A stretch of 64,000 bases of DNA, taken from Panicum virgatum (Eukaryota; Streptophyta; Magnoliopsida; Poales; Poaceae). The position numbers and the translations under genes are program-made. The notes below the pieces were generated by a model. It did not search any database, had not been told where the DNA came from, and saw nothing but the letters and a program-made list of their open reading frames with translations. The stretch's first letter is position 1, and every line of letters begins with the position of its first letter. Below, in pieces: positions 58,601 to 64,000 of the stretch. Where the stretch lies: the NCBI RefSeq assembly GCF_016808335.1, contig NC_053139.1:33501954-33565953 (forward strand), written 5' to 3'.

Positions 58601-60439
58601 CGGCGATGGCTCGAGGGACTCAAGCGGCGCAACAGGCTCTAGCGCCGGGGAACGGGGGCGACGCCGGCCAGAGCGGAGCTGAAGCAGCTGCTCTGGCTGG
58701 CGCCATGGGGGAGGCCGCCCGTCGTGGCGCAGACAGCGCCGCCCGGCTGGACGTCGAAGCCGAGGTCGGTCGGAGCGGCGTGGATAGCGCCGCCCGGCCG
58801 GTCGTAGAGGAAGGATCTGGTGGGGGTGCGTAGGAGCGCCCCACCATCCAGGCGGAGGCGGAGACCCTCGTCCCTGGGCCCCCGGGGGCTGGGGTCGAGG
58901 GAGTCGAAGAGGAGTCGGCGCAGAGGGCACCGATGGTGGAGGAAACCCGCGTCTTGGTGCCCGGAGAGGCCCAGGACGTGGGTGTTGTTGCGGTAATGAC
59001 GGCGCCGACGGTGATGGCGCAGGCGGCGATGGACATCATGATCCCTGTGGTGCAGCTGCTGGACAGCAGCGGGGAATACGAGGATTCGAGAGACATCGAC
59101 CCCGCTGCTGCGGCGAGCGCCGCCGACAAGATCACCGAGTTCACGTCGGCCTGCGCAGAGGTGCTCGATGAGGGCACATCCGGGAGGACCCAGCATGGGG
59201 CAATCATCCAGTCCGTGGTCCCCCCGGAGCGTCTCCGCAATGAGCGAGAGGAGGAGGCCGTCTGGCAGGCACAGTTCGAGGTAGGTTCTCAGATTCAGAA
59301 CCACCTCGAACGCGCCCTGGAGCTCCATCGAATGACGGATTACCAGATCAGCCAGGTAAGCGGCTCCTCCCCGAGAATCATTCATATTTTTGGCCCTGAT
59401 TTTGCTTGTTTTACCCACGTCTTTCCTTTCACAGCGGCTGAGGGATATCTCGCACAGAAAGAGCGCCGAGATGACCTGGCTGCACTCCCAGATAGGCTGG
59501 CTCGGGCAGCACAATGCCGAGTTGGTGCTCAAGAACATCGAGGCCAACACCAGGATGACGGATCTGGGGGCGCGTCAGCAGGCGCTGGAGGAGGAGCTAG
59601 CGCGGGTTACCGGCGAGCGTGACGTCCAGAGGGCCGCAGCGGAGCAGAAGGCTCGGGAAGCCGAGGAGCAGACTGCCGAGCTGCAACACCTTAAGACGGC
59701 GCTTGAGCAGAAGGTGACCGAGCTTCTCCAGAAAGAGGTGACCGTCGTCACGCTCTCCGGGACCCTCCAGGAAAAGGGCAAAGCCCTCGAGGAGAAGGAG
59801 GTGGCTATCCAGAATGTGGAGGCCGCCCTCAAGGAGAAGGAAAACTCCTTGTCCTCGCTCGAGGAGGCCGCCCGAGTCCAGAGGGAGGAGGCGCAGAAGA
59901 GCATCGTGGGTAAGTACTCGAAATTTCGCTGTAGTTGGATTTTACTTTTTCGCAGCTGATCTTGATTCCTTTGATCAGAGCTGAGGCAGAGAGTGGTGGA
60001 CGAGACCGCGGAGAAAGAGGCAGTAGGCATCGCGCTCATGGTGGCTCGGACGGAGTACGCTGACCTAGAGCGGACCGCCATGAGCGTGTGCCAGAAGCTC
60101 GAGGAGGAGGGTGCCGTGTCTGGTAGCTCGGTGATCAGCCGCCTGCGAGCGCTAGGTGGCCGGATCGCTGAGCATGCCAAGAGCACCTTCCGCCTCGGTG
60201 TCCTTCGCGCCCTCGCCGTGGCCTCGACGCACTACCTCATGGACCTGCAGAGAGTGTCGTCGGGGTACGTGGTTCCTGACGATGTCGATGCAGATGCTGC
60301 GTCAGCCATCATGGACGACGCCGACGCAGCCGCCGAGGAGTTCGTCGTGGTGCTTGCCGAGAACCTCGAAGCCGACATCCCCCCGATAGCTGAATTCGAC
60401 GCTGTCGCAGATCCACAGAGGGGGGATGACAACCTGTAG
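55657..60439 (+). pseudogene. Antisense extra ORF of element B, multi-exon
   Basis: Exon 1 (55657-56501) carries the globular domain: AVLERLVEDRLLPLN, VPVGRFMRALCDYYGTEL, ISQAAVFVAVCEGYLGIEAHW, WTRGWFYLRNF. The intron 56502-56583 is GT-AG. Exon 2 loses frame near 56690, has TAG in DEEE*ASDA, and is cut by a solo LTR (56952-58117). Later exons: one ending ISQ at 59355, 59435-59909, and 59979-60439, with GT-AG borders and matching phases. TAG at 58831-58833 interrupts an Ala/Gly-rich part. The last exons form a long coiled coil (LARVTGERDVQRAAAEQKA, KGKALEEKEVAIQNVEAAL) and an acidic end. The architecture equals that of element A's gene. Function is unknown. Confidence 0.8.
56952..58117 (+). 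mobile_element. Solo LTR inside the antisense gene of element B
   Basis: The block starts TGTTGGCGCTCCTTAAG and ends TTTAAGAAGCGTCAACA, 1166 bp, with a TATA box (TATAAATA near 57353) and no coding content. The reading of the extra gene resumes after it. The flanks (AGGAG left, AGAGG right) are similar but not identical, so the target duplication is uncertain. Strand is inferred from the TATA direction. Confidence 0.65.
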
Positions 60440-61013
60440 ATAGACTGGGCCTCGAAGCCCATGTAATAGATTAGTGTTCGTTGTAATTGCACTTTATATT
60501 TATGAATTTGTTATTGTTAAAATCGACAGTGTGGCCCATCGAGGCCTTGTGCGTTCGAGCCCGCGTTTTCTTTACTCTACCTCCGTGTTCTCGTACGTGA
60601 CTTAGGTAAACTTCTGCGAGGAATTTCGCGTTCATAAGCGATGTAGGCGTCGGGTGGTGAGGGGGTGCCATATCCCGGAGGCGTAGGCGGCCCCACGGCT
60701 CGGCCGGCCCCGTACCGTAGTTGCTTATGCCTCGCGTCCGTTTTTCCCAAGTGTACGCGAAGCTTAGAGACGAGACGGAAGTTTTTCGAAAAAATATTGG
60801 CGATTTGGGGACGTTCGGGGGTTCCCCCCGTAGTAGCTCCCGAGGGAGGTTTGGCTTTGCCGAGGGTAAAGCCAAGCATACCTCAGTGTTCGTGCGCGTC
60901 CGAGCCCTCGAGGGTCCGGAAGGTTCCCAAAAATAAACAACTAAAGCGTACTTCTTTATTATTTCGGGAAATCGAAAATGCGAGTACAAACGATGTACAA
61001 ATAGCTCGGAATT
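60440..61013. other. Intergenic region between convergent genes of element B
   Basis: It lies between the ends of the plus-strand extra gene and the minus-strand integrase. No coding potential is seen; it should contain both 3' ends. Confidence 0.5.
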
Positions 61014-63760
61014 CTAAGGGTAGAAGCGACATAGCTGTTGTATGTTCCAAGCGTTGGTGAGGACTTCACCTTTGTCGTTCGCCAGCTTGTACGTGCCGGG
61101 TTTGAGCACCTCGGCGATTATGTACGGGCCCTCCCATGGCGGGGAGAGCTTGTGGCGGCCCCTGCTGTCCTGTCGAAGCCTCAGCACCAAGTCCCCTTTG
61201 TTGAGGTCTCGGCGCCGGACTCTCTGCGCTTGATATCTTTGTAAAGACTGCTGGTAGCGCGCAGAGTGTAGGAGTGCCACGTCTCGAGCCTCGTCCACTT
61301 GATCCAGCGAGTCTTCGCGAGCTCGCTAGTTTTGCTGCTCTTGGTATGCCTTGAGCCTTGGCGATCCGTATTCCAAGTCCATGGGGAGTATGGCCTCGGC
61401 GCCATATACGAGGAAGAATGGGGTAAAGCCTGTGGCTCTGCTTGGGGTCGTCCACAGGCTCCAAATGACCGAGGGTAGCTCCGTGAGCCACCTTCGGCCA
61501 AATTTGTTCAACTTGTTGAAGATTCTTGGCTTCAGTCCTTGGAGGATCATGCCATTGGCGCGCTCCACTTGCCCGTTCGTATGTGGGTGCACCACAGCCG
61601 ACTAGTCCACACGTATGTGGAAATTGTCACAGAATGCCAAGAACATCTTGCCTGTGAACTGGGTGCCATTGTCGGTGATGATCGAGTTCGGGACCCCGAA
61701 CCTAAAGATGATGTTGGTGAAGAATAAAACGGCTTGCTCGGATTTAATCTTGCCGATGGGTCGAGCCTCGATCCACTTGGAGAATTTGTCGATTGCCACC
61801 AGCAAGTGGGTGAAGCCCCTGGGTGCCTTCTGCAGCGGACCGACGATGTCCAGTCCCCACACGGGAAACGGCCACGTGATGGGGATGGTTTGCATAGCAT
61901 GGTCCGGGAGATGTGTTTTTCAAGCGTAGAACTGGCAACCCTCGTAGGTCCGCACGACGTCGGTGGAGTCGGCGACTGCGGTGGGCCAGTAAAAACCTTG
62001 CCGGAACGCGTTGCCCATGAGGGTATGTGGCGCGGCATGGTGGCCGCAGATGCCAGCGTGATTGTCGCGGATCAGCTCCTTGCCCTCGGGGATGGGGATG
62101 CATCGCTGCAAGACTCCCGAGGGACTGCGCTTGTATAGCTCGTTGTCGATTAGGAATAAGGACTTGCCCCGCCTCGCGAGGCACCGCGCCTGAGTGCTGT
62201 TCGAGGGTAGGACCCCTCGAATCATCCAGTCAAGGTAATGGGCGCGCCAATCTTCCGAAGTGGGGGCCTCGTCGACCTCCATTGCTTCGGCCTCATCCGC
62301 GGAGGAGGTCCCGAAGTCAATGTCCATGGGCTCGACCTCGTCCGCCGGGGGGTTCCCACCAGAGGGCCAGGTGGACGAGGGGCTTGGCTCCGTCGGATCC
62401 TTGAATTCGACGAAGGGATTGGTGATGTCGCGAGCGAAGATGTTCGGGGGGACAGTGGTCCGCCCCGACGCGATCTTGGCTAGTTCGTCGGTGTCCTCGT
62501 TGTACTTACGCGGGACATGATTGAGTTCTAGGCCGTCGAACTTGTCTTCGAGGCGGCGCACTGCTTTGCAGTATGCCTCCATCTTTGGGTCGTGGCAGCT
62601 AGACTCCTTCATCACTTGGTCGATGACGAGTAGAGAGTCACCGCGCACGTCGAGGCGTTTGACGCCGAGCTCGATGGCGATGTGGGGGCCGCTGAGGAGG
62701 GCCTCGTACTCCGCCATATTGTTAGACGCTGGGAAGTGCAAGCGTATCACGTATCGCATGTGGTCTCCGAGGGGTTAGATGAAGAGGAGGCCGGCGCCGG
62801 CGCCGGTTTTCATCACCGACCCGTCGAAGTACATGGTCCAACATTCGGCCTGGATTTGTGATGGGGGTAGCTGAATGTCCGTCCACTCAGCCACGAAGTC
62901 AGCCAAGATTTGAGACTTGATCACTTTGCGGGGGGCGTAGAAGAGAGTTTCTCCCATCAGCTCCACAGACCATTTGGCAATTCTACCCTCGGCTTCCCTG
63001 TTGCGGACTATCTCTCCCAAAGGGAAAGACGAGACCACGGTGACGGGATGGGCCTCGAAGTAGTGGCGCAGCTTGCGCCGAGCCAAAACTACTGCGTAGA
63101 GTAACTTCTGAATCTGCGGATAGCGTGTCTTAGTTTCAGACAACACCTCGCTGATGTAGTACACCGGCCGTTGGACGGGCAGAGCATGGCCCTCCTCTTG
63201 TCTTTCAACAACGATCACCGCGCTGACCACTTGGGTCGTCGCAGCTATGTACAGATAGAGGGGCTCGCCGTCTGTGGGTGGTGTGAGAATGGGGGCATGA
63301 GTGAGCGATGCCTTCAGCCTGTCGAGGGCTTCCTGAGCCTCGGGGGTCCACGTGAAGCGCTCGGCTTTCCTCAGGAGTCGATACAGGGGTAAGCCTTCCT
63401 CGCCGAGACGCGAGATGAACCGGCTGAGGGACGCTAGGCATCCCATGATGCTCTGTACCCCCTTTAGGTCTTGGATCGGTCCCATCCGAGTGATGGCCGA
63501 GATTTCTCAGGGTTGGGTTCGATGCCCCATTGGGAGACAATGAAGCCCAAGAGCATGCCTCGAGGCACCCCGAACACGCACTTCTCGGGGTTGAGTTTTA
63601 CCCCTTTGGCCCGTAGGCAACCGAATGTGATCCTGAGATCGGTAACTAGGTCGTCCGCCTTCCTGGATTTTACAACGAGATCGGTAACTAGGTAGATCAC
63701 ATATCCCGCTGGGAGCGGATCCGAGACGCCCATGGGGTATGGGTTGGATCGGCCCGCCAT
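61014..63760 (-). pseudogene. RT (C-terminal part), RNase H and integrase of element B
   Basis: Reading starts in about 20 gag codons (MAGRSNPYPMG) and joins RT at the YVDD box, which here reads YVIYLVTDLVV. RT thumb follows (LNPEKCVFGVPRGMLLGF). A one-base loss near 63490 shifts the frame. The next frame covers RT end, a first RNase H (ILTPPTDGEPLYLYIAAT) and a second RNase H (CWTMYFDGSVMKTGAGAG, NNMAEYEALLSG). Integrase shows HAGICGHH/CQFYA, WGLDIVGPL, IITDNGTQF, HPHTNGQVERAN and GPYIIAEV. In-frame stops lie at 62775-62777 (TAA), 61920-61922 (TGA), 61602-61604 (TAG) and 61326-61328 (TAG). All domains after the RT break are in Tat order. Confidence 0.9.
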
Positions 63761-63807
63761 CCCTGGAGATCAAATGGGAACAAGAGAGAAAATGTCACGC
63801 AGCAAGC

Positions 63808-63826
63808 CCCTACCTGGCGCGCCAAC
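63808..63826 (-). other. Primer-binding-site motif of element B
   Basis: TTGGCGCGCCAGGTAGGGG follows the 5' LTR on the minus strand, the same motif as in element A although the LTRs are unrelated. Confidence 0.7.
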
Positions 63827-64000
63827 TGTCGGTGTCCTGACCCGGGGGTCCGGATCCCAACTAGTAAATGCTGCGTGTTTCCTCGTCCCAGATGTTGATG
63901 CAAGAGGCAACACAGTAACGCACGGGTTTATCCTGGTTCCGGCCACGGGGCCGTACGTCCAGCAAGAGGGCGTGCGAGGGCACTGTATTATCTTGCACCC
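63827..64000 (-). repeat. Element B, 5' LTR (right), partial
   Basis: The first 174 bp match 51575-51748 with about five differences. The rest is beyond the window. Confidence 0.93.

Larger units (their letters stand above)
51575..64000 (-). mobile_element. Ty3/gypsy Tat-lineage element B, lacking gag-protease (runs off window)
   Basis: The left (3') LTR is 51575-53060 and the right (5') LTR starts at 63827 and leaves the window. Inside, minus strand: primer site (63808-63826), about 20 gag codons joined to mid-RT, RT end, two RNase H domains and integrase (61014-63760). On the plus strand is an extra gene (55657-60439), itself split by a solo LTR. A polypurine tract (CCTCGGGGGCTAC, minus strand) abuts the left LTR. 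Over the 174 bp available the LTRs differ at about five positions. Gag, protease and half of RT are deleted, so it depends on another element for mobility. Confidence 0.9.

Overview
The window is nuclear DNA of a grass (Poaceae). The signs are GC-rich first exons beside AT-rich introns, a plant RABA1-type Rab GTPase, a plant tRNA-Gln, and dense grass-type transposons (CACTA, MULE, mariner-like and Tourist-like elements, Ty3/gypsy Tat and chromovirus elements, a Copia solo LTR). The species cannot be fixed from sequence alone.

Layout. 1-6470: a two-exon RABA1 GTPase on the minus strand, with an internal duplication in its 2.8-kb intron; a GC-rich segment just downstream may be the first exon of another leftward gene. 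6813-12421: a long-TIR foldback element, a CACTA element (8073-11489, CTT target duplication) holding captured GC-rich DNA and a truncated Tat-type retroelement, and a second CACTA end. 13554-22984: a Ty3/gypsy chromovirus with LTRs near 3 kb, interrupted by a Copia solo LTR. 22985-28970: gene-containing island with a small two-exon gene of unknown function, tRNA-Gln(CTG), a mariner-like element, a receptor-kinase relic and a Tourist-like MITE.

28975-30485: an unusual unit whose two LTR-like ends lie in inverted orientation inside a perfect 5-bp target duplication. 30830-39219: a large Mutator-like element with long TIRs and four genes: a MuDR-type transposase, a seven-exon plant-mobile-domain gene and two GRF-type zinc-finger genes. 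TATA boxes inside the TIRs point inward, so one TIR serves the plus-strand gene and the other the minus-strand genes.

39393-51129 and 51575->64000: two minus-strand Ty3/gypsy Tat-lineage elements. Each has, between integrase and 3' LTR, a multi-exon gene on the opposite strand encoding a globular domain plus a long coiled coil. Their defects are complementary: the first keeps gag-protease, RNase H and integrase but has lost reverse transcriptase; the second lost gag, protease and the RT amino half, and its catalytic YVDD box is corrupted.

Across these elements most premature stops are TAG or TGA where a C-to-T or G-to-A change from CAG, CGA or TGG would suffice. That fits decay of silenced, methylated transposons. 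The only apparently intact genes are the Rab GTPase, tRNA-Gln, the 117-aa hypothetical gene and possibly the minus-strand GRF gene of the MULE.
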